Made by a program: the position numbers and the translations under genes
The notes under the pieces: model-generated
What the model was told of the DNA's origin: nothing
Seen by the model: only the letters and a program-made list of their open reading frames with translations
Databases searched by the model: none
In this document: piece after piece, positions 22,891 to 34,400 of the stretch
How the letters are laid out: the number at the start of each line of letters is the position of its first letter
Position numbering within the stretch: the first letter of the stretch is position 1
NCBI GenBank assembly: GCA_019787685.1
Contig: JAHNUO010000059.1
Location: 34,526-98,525, forward strand
From: Chiua virens
Taxonomy: Eukaryota; Basidiomycota; Agaricomycetes; Boletales; Boletaceae
Length of the DNA: 64,000 bases
Reading direction: 5' to 3'

Positions 22891-24352
22891 ATGAAGCCTG
22901 ATGCTGATGGTTTGTCCAAAGACACAGTCGCTCCATTTAGGAATTGGATCCAAAGGGGTGGCGAATTCGCTGCTGAAAGAGGTTTGTTTTCAGTGGTCCC
23001 CTGTGTAACTCGAATTCAATGATTGCACTGGCAATCCCTCCGAGTCAGATAGATATCACCTCTATGTTTCGTATGGTTGCCGTACGCCGCTCCGATGTTG
23101 TCTCCGCAACGTGCCTCTCTCCTTACGTTCCTCTCGCATTCCAATACAGCATGGGCCACCCGCACACTGATCATGTGGAAATTGAAGGGCCTTGAAGACA
23201 TCATTTGTGCGTCCCATCCCAGTGATATTATCGATTTCATTTTCCTTGCGTCATCGTTTTCAGCATTCACCGTTGTATCTCCCCACTTGGGCGAGTCAGG
23301 ATGGCCATTTGCCAACGTCGACCCGTTCCCCGGAGCAGAACGCGACCCACTCTATGACGCGCGATATCTCAAGGATCTCTACCTCAAAGCAGATCCAAAC
23401 TATGGCGGCAGGTACGCACATTCGCCAGTCCAACGTCGACGGTCATCGATCATCCCCTGTCTGACCATCAGCGAGTTTTCCTGTGTTCTAATTTCTAGTG
23501 CAGGTACTCCGTCCCAGTTCTTTGGGACAAGAAAAAACACACGATCGTCAACAATGAAAGCTCAGAGATAATCCGCATGTTCAACACCGCCTTCGACCAT
23601 CTGTTTCCCCTTGAGAAAGTGGTAGTTAATATTTACCCCAAGGAGCACCACAAGGAGATTGACGAGGTCAACGAGTGGGTGGACGATGCCGTGAACAGTG
23701 CGCACTTTTTTTTTTTCCTTGTCGATTTCGGGCCTTGATATTGATTCTGATCGCAATTCATGTATGTACTTCTAGAGGGCGTGTACAAGGCTGGGCTTGC
23801 CGGATCACAAGAGGCTTACGAAAAGGCGGTGTATTCGCTCTTTGAGAGTCTCGATCGGCTCGAAAAGATGTTGACAGGCAAGGACTACCTCGTCGGCGAT
23901 GCGCTGACGGAGGCAGATGTCAGGCTCTTTGTCACTCTGGTGACCCATTCTTACATTGTCTCTTGTGTGGTCCTCATCTGGTACCCATGGCACATGACAG
24001 ATTCGGTTCGATCCAGTGTACGTCGGAAATTTCAAGTGCAACCTGCGGACGATCCGAAACGGCTATCCTGCCATACACACGTGAGATACCATTTTCTCAA
24101 TCATGACATCGTCACTGAACGATCGATCGTTTGGGATGTTCGTAGATGGTTACGAAAACTATACTGGAACAACGACACGTTCAAGTCGACAACGAACTTC
24201 CAACACATCAAAGCCCTTTATTATTCCCAGACCAAGGTTCGCCTTCCTGTTCTCGACGCATGATGAACGGCAACTTATCCTGTCATGTTGGGCAGGCCAA
24301 CCCGATGTGCATCATCCCTGCGGGGCCCATTCCCGATATCGAGCCGTTGTAG
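22891..24352 (+). CDS. Glutathionyl-hydroquinone reductase / Xi-class GST (Ecm4-like), 304 aa
   Basis: Nine exons keep phase: 22891-22981, 23049-23081, 23150-23206, 23264-23411, 23504-23697, 23776-23939, 24001-24080, 24146-24236 and 24296-24352. The product reads like Ecm4/Gto proteins throughout: [23 protein letters not shown] with catalytic Cys41 in CPWA, then [78 protein letters not shown] and a C-terminus [13 protein letters not shown]. The active-site codons are created by splicing: Pro42 is split C|CA by intron 2. The enzyme reduces glutathionyl-hydroquinones with glutathione; fungal members are tied to quinone and lignin-derived aromatic metabolism. The length (304) is close to the family's ~310-370. 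It sits between two other GST genes. A further upstream exon cannot be excluded. Confidence 0.92.
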
Positions 24353-25026
24353 GTCCAGATATGCGTTGGTTGCGAGGTGGGTGCGGGTACAAATTACAGA
24401 ACTGCACCATGTCGCATTACACGAACACAAACAGAAGTTGAAACTCACAGTTACGACGTCAGTCTCTCGGACGTGATAGAATAGGTTTCATCCGTCTTGT
24501 CTGGCCTTCCTGAATGTAGTTAAGATCGTACTGAAACCGCTCAAAACAATTCCCTTTGCCTGTAGCTTTTCGTATGTTTTTGTGATGTTGCTCGCAATTT
24601 TGAGTTGACATATCCCTGTAGGTTCTATGCAATAATCTGATATCTTGTATCGTTGTCGTGACTCTATATGTTCCTCCGTATGTTCCTCTATACATATTGA
24701 TTTGGAAGACCATTCAAGTCATCGACTGGACTATTTATTACTATAGATCCTTCACCCCGACGAAACGCAATCGTTTGCAAGGGATTTCCGAGTGTCAACA
24801 AGCCAGAGTTTCAGACTCCCAATGATATCACTGAGTGCTCCCCTTGGCCCCGTACCAACATCATCAGAATCCACGATTATTCCATCCCCCGGAATATACT
24901 TTACTTACCCATTGGGTTTGGCATTTCAATTGAACATGCTTAGTCGGTCATCTTCGCTTTATAATTTACAATGTCAACCAACCACAGACAGCGTTAACGT
25001 CGATATTCCAGCTCATGAAGTTCAAT
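24353..25026. other. Convergent 3' flanks of the Ecm4-like gene and GST-2
   Basis: 674 bp of AT-richer sequence between convergent genes. No frame or motif of note. Confidence 0.4.
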
Positions 25027-26003
25027 TCAACCCCTAGCTTGCCTAACCTTCCACCTAGCCTCCATACCCTCCTGAATACCAAGAAAAACATTAGTAGCAT
25101 CCAAACGAGTCGAGTAGAGATACTGTTACCAAATTAATCACTTTCTTGACGCTCTCCCGCTCCAACAACACTTTTGTGTACCTTTTCAACCGCTCAAACT
25201 TGGGCCCTGTCACCGTCTCCGCGAATATCTTCCCATCCTCAGAGTCGAACATTTCTGGACCCGCCTTGGTGGCGACTTGTATCCATGCCAGCAGGGGCGC
25301 AATCGCACAGTCGGCGTTCGTAAACTCATTCCCGATAGCATACTCTCCCCCATCAGCGGCATCTGGATCAGGAAGCAACGCCTGGATCATCTCGAGCCCT
25401 TGGAGTAGCTTATCGAAAGCCCCTGGGACCTTACGGCCAGCCTCGAGGAAGGGAGTCTCGAAATAGCGAGTAGTGGCGTCCATGAAGAACCGCACACGGG
25501 CGCGTGCAGCTGGGTTGGACGCGGGTGGAAGAAGGGCAGAATTCGGGAAGAGATCTGCGAGGAACTCGAGGATCACGTAGGACTCTGTGATCCTGGCAGA
25601 AAGTGGGGAAGGTTCTTCGGGATGCACGGTGGGTCCCCCGTAGGTCAACACAGGAATCTACCCGGGTGACATCTCCAAGTCAGTGACGTGTCCGTGGTAT
25701 GAAAGGATGTCTTCACTCGCCTTTCCAGTAAGTGGATTGACTCGCGCGAACCATTCCGGTTTGTTGTAAATATCCAAGCCATGCGATGTGTAGGTCGCTC
25801 CGGCTTCGAGCAATGCAATTTCGACCTGCATGGAGACATGCGTTTGACATGATCAGTAGGTTGCTCAGCACAGAATACAAACCAATATACCCTGTAGCAG
25901 AAAGACGACAACTTGTGCGGCATTCATCATCGCTCCCGACCTCAGAAATTTATAGTCACTGTACCTTTCCCGTATCGTGATAGTAAGTGATTTGCTCTGG
26001 CAT
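25027..26003 (-). CDS. Glutathione S-transferase (copy 2), 245 aa
   Basis: Five exons mirror copy 1 exactly: 26003-25965 (39 nt), 25911-25891 (21 nt), 25825-25721 (105 nt), 25657-25130 and 25071-25027. Exon lengths 1-3 and all intron phases are identical to copy 1. The start is MPEQITYYHD, the 21-nt exon encodes LSSFCYR, and GKIPVLTYGG and ITESYVILEFLAD follow. Compared with copy 1 the active-site Pro16 is replaced by Ser (LSSFC), which may alter catalysis. A four-residue insertion (KAGPEM region) lies before FDSEDGK. Intron 3 again uses a GC donor (AAG|GCGAGT at 25720), so that odd intron predates the duplication. The role is expected to be as for copy 1. Confidence 0.9.
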
Positions 26004-26100
26004 GTTTTTTGAGATCTGAAAGAATTACTCGGACTCTTGCTAGTCGAGATGGTCAACTTGAACAACTTATGGGTGATTCGGCAGTGCGCAAATACTTGGC

Positions 26101-26111
26101 CTTTATATATA
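26101..26111 (-). promoter_or_regulatory. TATA-like box of GST-2
   Basis: The minus strand reads TATATATAAAG here, about 100 bp upstream of the GST-2 ATG at 26003. Copy 1 has no equally good TATA at this distance, so the two promoters may differ. Assigned from sequence likeness only. Confidence 0.4.
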
Positions 26112-26478
26112 TTCTAGACACTTTAATAATCGTGCGAAGGGCTGGCCGGGCTCACTTGCCACTACGTATACTCTGAGACGGCGTGACTCGATCGATCATT
26201 CTCAATGCACTAAAACGGTAAACGGTTGTATGCCGCGGTACGCGTCATCAATAAACCTGACTCATCCTGTGTATGTAAAGTTTCAGTATGTGGGGTACAC
26301 CCGCTGACTCGGAACGAGACGTACCCTCCAATATATTAGGGTCAATCTCGTTTCGCAACATTCCATGATTACTGTCCGAGCGCAAGGTGGTGCCGTTGCC
26401 GCCGTTGTGCATGCTCTTGCTAACGTTCAACGTTCGGGTCTCACCGGCGTTGACCAATCTCGGTAGTTGCCAGTAGAC

Positions 26479-26520
26479 ATGCCAAATATGCTGGTGACCC
26501 TCCAGATGGAGGTTAATAGG
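26479..26520 (+). pseudogene. Relic of an MFS transporter 5' end
   Basis: About 42 bp around GACCCTCCAGATGGAGGTT match, almost base for base, the segment encoding DPPDGG of the MFS gene at 16,235-16,275 (there on the minus strand). After the motif a one-base difference gives a stop and similarity fades. The orientation relative to the adjacent GST-2 is the same as MFS to GST-1, so this is the eroded other half of an inverted duplication. Confidence 0.6.
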
Positions 26521-27266
26521 CGTGTAGTTATTCTAAGACGAACGAGGGTGTGACGTCATGCATCATGGGGCAGTTCTGGCTGCGCAAGTTGACAAGCGAT
26601 GTACAGCAATTCCAGGAATAGAGATCCCCTTGACGAGATGCACCTGGTCCATTCTAGGAGTAAGTATATACGTCCTGAGTCAGGGGCCGAAATTCAACAA
26701 TCGGAAACTTACTCTGCGACACAGGTCAGCCGACCGGTTGACTGGGCCGGACTGTGAGTCTATTCTCCTGGTGACATTCTTGGGCACATGAAACCGTAGA
26801 GTTGAATCGTTGGATTCGTACCTCAACGACGATACCGTGCCCTGAACAGCGCAAGATCTTCAATACATCTCATTCACTTTTCCTCCGAGGAGCTTCGGTC
26901 GAACACCCACTGGCAGTTGAAGCATCATTGCATTTCCGCTGGAGGCCAAGCATTCGAAACCCTGAAATTAACTTCTTCCAGACCTGTCGCACTCAACTTT
27001 ACAGGTTCAGTGGAAAACATTTTGCGTTGGTTCCCGGGCAGAGAAAAGCAACATATCGTTGGCAATGCCAGTGGCAGTGGAAATCGTTGATGAGGTGCAC
27101 GTGTTTATCTTTATTTACGGTACCTTTGGATTGATTGATCGCAAGTGTTGGCAATCTCCTTCAAGATCTGACGGCAATATCTGAATTGGTGCAAGTCCAA
27201 AAAGTGGTCTTGCTGTTGGAACGACCAGCTTGCCAGTTTACCATCGTCGCGGACTACTTTTGATTC
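26521..27266. other. Region between the MFS relic and the kelch gene
   Basis: No gene is supported. A 110-codon frame at 26,802-27,134 lacks motifs. The last ~130 bp are the presumed promoter of the kelch gene. Confidence 0.35.
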
Positions 27267-30186
27267 ATGCCGAAAGATAAATCTGTCGCGGCATCAAATA
27301 AAAAGGCGGCCGCGAAAGCGCAGAAGAAAGCCAAGGCTGTTCAGAAGACCGCACGCAAAGAAAAGAAGAAAGCCACAAAATCACAACAGGACAAAGATGA
27401 CGATGACGATCTTGAAGGTATCCTCGAGAAGGTATATTCTCATCCGGACCATGTTGACCAACGCTCATGCTATTTTTTCCAGTAGATGAGACGGGAATGG
27501 GAGGCAGCACACGCCGTTACAGAAGAACTTGTGGAAGGACCTCCAAGTAGACGCGCAAACGCCACTCTGACGGCATGTCCAAACGGAAATCACCTCTGGT
27601 GCATTGGAGGCGAATACTTCAGCGATGATGGGAAAGCAGTCTGTTCCGCACATGCCTCTTTTGATTCTAACTGATGTTTTACCGCATAGTATTTTTACAA
27701 TGACGTGTTTCGCTACTCTCCTGATAAAGTATGCTTCAGAATGAACTCCATCGACTTACGTTTCATGGCGACAATATTCTTGTTCCTGTAGGATGAATGG
27801 CGGAAATTTGTTTCCCCAACATGCCCGGGTCCCCGCTCTGCACACAGCGTTGTAGCTTCCCCCGCAGGTGGTGGAAAACTCTATCTCTTTGGTACGATTC
27901 TTACGGTTTTGAAGCAAACGCTTTTGCTCGAACGCTTTAGGTGGCGAGTTTTCTTCCTTGTATCAAAACAGCTTCCATCACTACCGCGACTTTTGGATTT
28001 TTGACATCCCAACGCACAGTTGGGAAAGAATTGAGACCAAAGTGCGACCGAGCGCACGTTCAGGTCATCGGTACGGTCGGGTTTGTATACACTGTGCTCT
28101 ATTGGCTCAGTGACTTCTTTCCATGCATACAGAATGGCGATGTGGAAACATTTCATTGTCTTGTTTGGCGGGTTCTATGATCCTGGACACCGAAGTGAGT
28201 ATATGCTATTCCACAAACTGTTTGATCTCAGTCAGTACACCTAGCCCAGTACCTCAACGATACATGGATATTCGACACGCAAGAGTACAAATGGCGTCAA
28301 ATCGAGTTCAAAGAGCCCCAACGAAAACCGTCGTATGTTTCTCCGCAAATCTGGGCTTGCTGTCGCTGAAAGTGGTACCAACAGTCCTCGCAGCGGCTTC
28401 TCTTTTCTTCCGACGCCGGACGGCATCGTCCTCTACGGTCCGTCTTGACATCCTCTGGAAAGTGGGCGTAATTGAAATGATTCACATTCTATCTTCAGGC
28501 GGGTATTGCAAGGAATATACCAAAGGAAAACGACCCGTTGGTGTCATTCTTGATGACACCTGGCTCCTCAAGTACGATGGATTCCATTTCCGTCCTGTAC
28601 GCACGTGTGCTGATGACGTACAGAATGACCCTCGATCATGCCCTTCCAACCCCACTCACGCTGAAATGGGAAAGACGCAAGACAGTGTCGTCGACGCATA
28701 CCCCGACTGCGCGTGCGGGGTGTACGATGGCACTCTGGTTGGCGAAGAGCACCGGGGTCATGTTTGGAGGGGTGACGGACGAGGAGCGGGGGGAGGAAGG
28801 GTTAGAGAGCGTGTTTTGGAACGATTTGTGAGTTTGCGATTTGATTGGTGACAGAGACGATGACGATCGGTGTGTATTTTTTCGAATGAAAGGTATGGAT
28901 ACCAGTTGGGAGGTAACGGTCGATGGATTGCATTGCATCTCAAAAGATCGAAAAAGAAAGGTGGGGGTAAAAAGAAACAGGCCAAGCGTGGGGGAGCGAT
29001 GCAGTCGACGCTTGACCATGATGAGGAATTGGAAGATGATGATGAAGCACAGGCAAGTCCGATATCACACTTGCATTCAGAACGTGCATTCAGCCTGCTT
29101 TTTAGGTTACTTCTACGCTGGCGACACAACCCAATCCGGAACTTGAACATGATGACGATGCTGATCCCGACGACCCAAACTTGACGAGACCGATGCCGCG
29201 CTATAACGCCATGCTCGCAGTGCTCCGGAATACGTTGTACATGTCCGTCGATCCTCACCATGCGACTCATATGCAACCTCACGCTTTGTTGTTATACAGC
29301 TATGGGGGCATCTTTGAGTTGGGCACGCGGGAGTATACACTGGACGATTTTTATACCTTGCAGTTGGACAAATTGGACCGGTTCGTATGTCTCAAGTCTA
29401 GTGGGATCGTCATCCCAACCGAGGCAGAGGAGAGCAGTGACGATGAAGAGGAAGGTGAAGGAAGTGACGAGGACGAAGGTGAAGATGAAGACAGCGAAGG
29501 AGTGTCAGACTCAGAGGATGAGAGGCGAAGAAGGAAGACGAAAGGCAAGGAGAAAAAAGGAAGGAGAAAAGAGGTAGAGGACAGCGGAGAAGAGCCAGAA
29601 GGGGTCATTGAAACCGATGCAAAACCGGGAGCGCCAAGTGAAGCATCGGAGGCTGAAATGCCTGTCGACAAGGTATGTTGTATAAACACATGTATGCTGT
29701 CAGTTGATATCATCCGTGCTATACTAGGACGACCTACGGGCCCGAGCGACAGCGTTCATGGGGGTCGCTGAAAGGGACATGACGCGCTCTGCAGAAGACG
29801 TGATCAGTACGCCAGCGCCGGGGGAGACGTTAGCCACGTTCTATGCGCGTTCCCGTACGCGTTTTCCATGTGATTCATGCTCTTCATTGACTCTGGCCAT
29901 AGGCGAGTACTGGGCACAGAAAGCCCATCAGGAACACGCCAGCGATAGTCGGGGTAAGCAATTACGGCGGGATGGATTTGGACTTGCTGAAGCACGATAT
30001 GGTGAGTCGATCACGCCAGGATCCTGGTTGTCTCGTGCTCAATCCGAGATGATAGTGGAATATAAACCAATCTTGGAAGAAGTGGAAAAGATCTTGGCAG
30101 AGGCTGGGTTGGACGAGGACGAGATGAAGGTGCAGGCTGCGAGAGATGGTGGCGTAGGTACTGGGCAGAGTCGGAATCGTCGTTGA
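27267..30186 (+). CDS. Kelch-repeat protein with DUF4110-like C-terminus (Kel3/KLHDC4-like), 697 aa
   Basis: Sixteen exons keep phase: 27267-27431, 27486-27638, 27690-27728, 27792-27891, 27941-28070, 28133-28194, 28245-28332, 28385-28437, 28499-28571, 28624-28827, 28893-29052, 29106-29242, 29300-29672, 29728-29854, 29903-30001, 30056-30186. The N-terminus is a Lys/Ala-rich basic tail with an acidic patch. Then come kelch blades: RRANATLTACP with LWCIGGEYF, FYNDVFRYSPD, LYLFGGEFSS, DFWIFDIPTHSWERI, FIVLFGGFYDPG, YLNDTWIFDTQEYKWRQI, VLYGGYCKEY, MFGGVTDEE, LYIYGGIFELG. A strongly acidic Ser/Glu/Asp linker and a basic KEKKGRRK patch follow. The C-terminal ~100 residues (TLATFYARSREYWAQKA...RRDGFGLAEARY) match DUF4110 as I remember it. 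The exact function is unknown; it is a conserved eukaryotic protein. Intron 11 has a GC donor (CAG|GCAAGT at 29053). Confidence 0.92.
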
Positions 30187-31423
30187 TGGAGCGGGGTGTC
30201 CCAGGACGCTCTTTTCGTCCACAATAGCCATCACCGGGGCTCCATAGGTCGTCATTCACTATGACAGAATCATCGCACTGGAACGTTGTAAGTGCACAAG
30301 GGGACGCGAATTCGAAAGAGAGCTAGGAATGTCGTGTGGATTGCCAATGACGGCAGTAACATTCCAGTCGTGGGAGTGAAACACTTAGATAGACATGGTG
30401 TAGGGAACATGGGGGCAGTGTTGCTTTCAATGTCGGCGAAGGGCGCTAGCTGCGCAAGAAATATAAAGACATAGCGATGCCACTACCGCAAAGAGTCAAG
30501 ACTCCCCCGTGGGGTGAGAAAGTTGCCCTGATTGCATACCACAGAGTGCGGACTTGTAATTGCAGCAACAGTTTGCACCGCTTACAGTAAACTCATCTGT
30601 CCTTCTGTTCACCTCAACGCAACCGTTACTCCTTTCTAATCTGGGCCGGCATGCTGCCAGCGAATCCAGTCTTCGTACAGGAGCGCTGACTACATTGCAG
30701 ATTTATCCTTCGCCGGAGACGCGAATGCCAACTCGAACTTGAAGAATCGATGAAATCACCCGCTCGAAGGCTTGGGGTATCTCAGGTCTTCAGCCTCTGC
30801 CAGTGATCTCGACTATCGGATATCGAAGCCATGGCCATTGACGAGATCAATGTTGACCCTCTCGAACACGAGCAGGACTAAGCATCCACTTTGGCTGTTG
30901 GCGATTGTGCATCAACACGATCTTCTGTCGAAGTGCTGTCTGCGCGTTAGGTCCGGACTGGCTGGCTCATCGCTCTCTTTCACAAGTTCACCAGTGGCTT
31001 GGTAGTGCAACTTTGTAGCGCCTGGATCGATCTGCTCACTTTCCGGAGAGACTTAGAGAACGACGGAGACCTTGATGACATGATGCTCATGCTGACTGCT
31101 ATTCATGAATATGGTGTAAGTCGGTTTGTACCCTGAGTAGTAACTACTCAGCACTATTGCCTTCAGGCCCATCACTCGTTCAGGTCTGGTTTTTATACCA
31201 TAGTCAGGTCTCGAATTGGGGTGTCTGGCCGACCGCTACATTCGAATTCAAGTTTCGCCCTGAAGTCATGTATCCTTAATCTCAGTGATGTTTTTCTGTA
31301 GCAGTAGCTTGCTGTAACCTAAAGAATTATTATCAACGTTGTTCAACCTGTTGTGGGTTGTTGACACCGGCTCCTTAACTCATAGTATTACTGGCAGTCG
31401 ACACCGAACGAGCAACGACGAAA
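30187..31423. other. Intergenic region upstream of the GTPase gene
   Basis: 1.2 kb without a supportable gene. Composition is normal in CpG, in contrast to the downstream half of the GTPase gene. Confidence 0.4.
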
Positions 31424-34400
31424 ATGTTCACTCGCTTCCCATTCCTTCGCTCCAAAGCTCCCGTGGACGGCCCTGGAGAAGTGCTCGGAGAACCCCCCGG
31501 TGACGTTCCCGCAGAATCCACTACAATACTGATCGACAACATCAGAGAGAAATTCGGACGTTTCAGAATCCTTATCATTGGCCGTGCTAATGCTGGGAAA
31601 ACTACGATACTCAAGCAGATCTGTAACTCTACAGAAGACCCAGAGGTCTACGATGGAAGTGGGAAGAAGGTGTGCTAATTCCTCACGAGACGTCGACGCG
31701 GGGCACTGATGGTCCGAGATCAGGTCGACCCAGCAGAGATCGAGGGAACCACGGATGTGAGTTCCATAGTCACAATTCCGTGACTGTGAGCTCGTTATCA
31801 GCAACATTCGACTAACACATCTCCAGCGCGGAATTCATAATATCGAGAATGAATTGGTCTTTCGAAGTAACCCGAATTTCATTTTTCACGACTCGCAGGG
31901 CTTCGAAGCTGGAAGTATAGAAGAATTCGAGCAGATGAAGGACTTTGTTTCAGACCGCGCAAATACAACATTCCTGAAGAAGCGTATCCATGCCATATGG
32001 TAATCAGGGATAGCAGCATGTATGTACCAACAATGACATGTTATTGAATAGGTACTGTATTCCTATGAATCAATACCACCGGGCAGTCTTGGCTGCCGAG
32101 GAACAGTTTTTTGATGAGTGTGACACCGGAAATGGTAAACATTCCTCGACTATAATGACAGCTTGTTCATTTTTCGTGTTTGTTTGCAGTGCCTGTCATA
32201 CTTGTGCTCACAAAATGTGATGCACTTCTGCTGCAAGGCCTTGCAGCCTTAACACCTGAGGAGAAAATGCTACCCCGAGAGGAAAGACTTGTGAGGGGCC
32301 AGGAAAATGCTGAGAGCATGTTAAAGAATAATTCTGTATGGGCAAAGGTAAAGTGTATGAGGTATAAACCAACAGCAAAGGTGGAGTTAAGGGGTATGTG
32401 TATATATAATTTCTTTTTACATGACATGGAAACTGATGTCATGCATAAAGACTTGGACAAATCTGATGAGGGGTGTAAACTTCTCATTGAAATGACTGTG
32501 AGGGCCTTAGGTGAAGAAACCCTGCAAATGCTGCTTGTGACTACACAACACACAAACATCATGCTCTGCATTGAGTTTGCCATGGAAAGGTAATTAGATA
32601 AAGTGTCCATCATTGAGTATACCTGTTAAATATCTTATAGGATTCTGATACCTTTCATAGACCACAAACACAGGGTAAATGAGTCACTCACTAGTGCTGA
32701 ACAGCAGTCCATGAGGGAGGCAATTGCATCATGGTTTCCACATATTGAGGTAAGCAAGCTTGTAACATATGTATAGTGTAAATTAATAGTCATGTTAATC
32801 TATGTCTTCTTATTTATAGAGTGTAAGCACTTTGATTATAAATAGGCTTCCAGAAAGATGCTAATCCATGCCCTTCTGTCTTGCCCTTGTCCTCTCATTC
32901 ATAGTTTGTAAGTGCTCTGATTGTGAAGGGATTTTTAGGTGGATGCTGATCCATGCCCCTCTATGTTACCCTTGCCCTCTCATTTGTAGCAAGTAAGTGC
33001 TCTGATTGTGAAAGGGCTTTCAAAATGATGCTGATTCATGCCCCTCTGTGTTCCCCTTTCCCTCTCATTCATAGCAAGTAAGTGCCCTGATTGTGAGGAG
33101 GCTTTCAAAAGGGTGCTGATCCATGTGTCTGTCTTGCCCTTGTCCTTTCATTCATAGTTTGTAAGTACTCTGATTGTGAAGGGGCTTTCAGAAGGATACT
33201 GATCTATGTCCCTCTGTGTTGCCCTTGTTTTCTCATTTATAGCGAGTAAGTGCTCTGATTCTGAATGGGCTTTCAAAAGGATGCTGATCTGTGCCCCTCT
33301 GTGTTGCCCTTGTCCTTTCATTCATAGGGAGTAAGTGCTCTGATTGTGAAGGAACTTTCAGACAGATGCTGATCCATGCCCCTCTGTCTTGTTCTTGTCC
33401 TCTCATTCATAGTTTGTAAGTGCTCTGATTGTGAAGGGACTTTCAGAAGAATGCTGATCCATGACCCTCTGTCTTGCCCTTGTCCTCTCATGCATAGGAA
33501 GTAAGTATTCTGATTGTGAAGGGGCTCTTGAAAGGATGCTGATTCATGCCCTCTGTCTTGCCCTTGTCCTCTCATTCATAGTTTGTAAGTGCTCTTATTG
33601 TGAAAGGACTTTCAGAAGGATGCTGATCCACTGGCATGCCCCTCTGTCCTGCCCTTGTCCTCTCATTCATAGGAAGTAAGTGCTTTGATTGTGAAGGGGC
33701 TTTCAGAAGGATGCTGATCCATGCCTATGTCTTGCCCTTGTCCTTTTATTTATAGGGAGTAAGTGCTCTCATTGTGAGGGGGTTTCAGAAGGATGTTGAT
33801 CCACCTCTGTCTTGCCCTTGCCCTTGTCCTCTCATTTATAGTTTGTAAGTGCTCTCATTGTGAAGGGGCAGTCAGAAGGATGCTGATTCATGCCCCTCCC
33901 CTTGTCCTCCCATTTATAGGAAGTAAGTGCTTTAATTATGAAGGGGCATTCAGAAGGATATTGATCCATGCCCCTCTGTCTTGCTCTTGTCCTCTCTTTC
34001 ATAGTTTGTAAGTGCTCTGATTGTAAGGGGGATTTCAGACAGATGCTGATCCATGCTCCTCTCTCTTGCCCTTGTCCTCTCATTCATAGGAAGTGAGTAC
34101 TCTGATTATGAAGGGGCTTTCAGATGGATGCTGATCCATTCCCCTTTGTGTTATCCTTGTTCTCTCATTCATAGGAAGTAAGTGCTCTGAATTTGAAGGG
34201 ACTTTTAGGTGGATGCTGATCTATGTCCCCCTGTGTCCCCCTTGTTCTCTCATTGATAGTTTGTAAGTGCTCTCTGATTATGAAGGGGCTTTTAGGTGGG
34301 TGCTGATCTATGCCCCTCTGTCTTGCCCTTGTCCTCTTGTTCATAGGAAGTAAGTGCCCTGATTGTGAAGGGGCTTTCAGAAGGATGCTAATCCATGCTC

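Noticed and set aside
23706..23717. T-run that might mark another retroposon tail
   Set aside because: It is the pyrimidine-rich part of an intron of the Ecm4-like gene.
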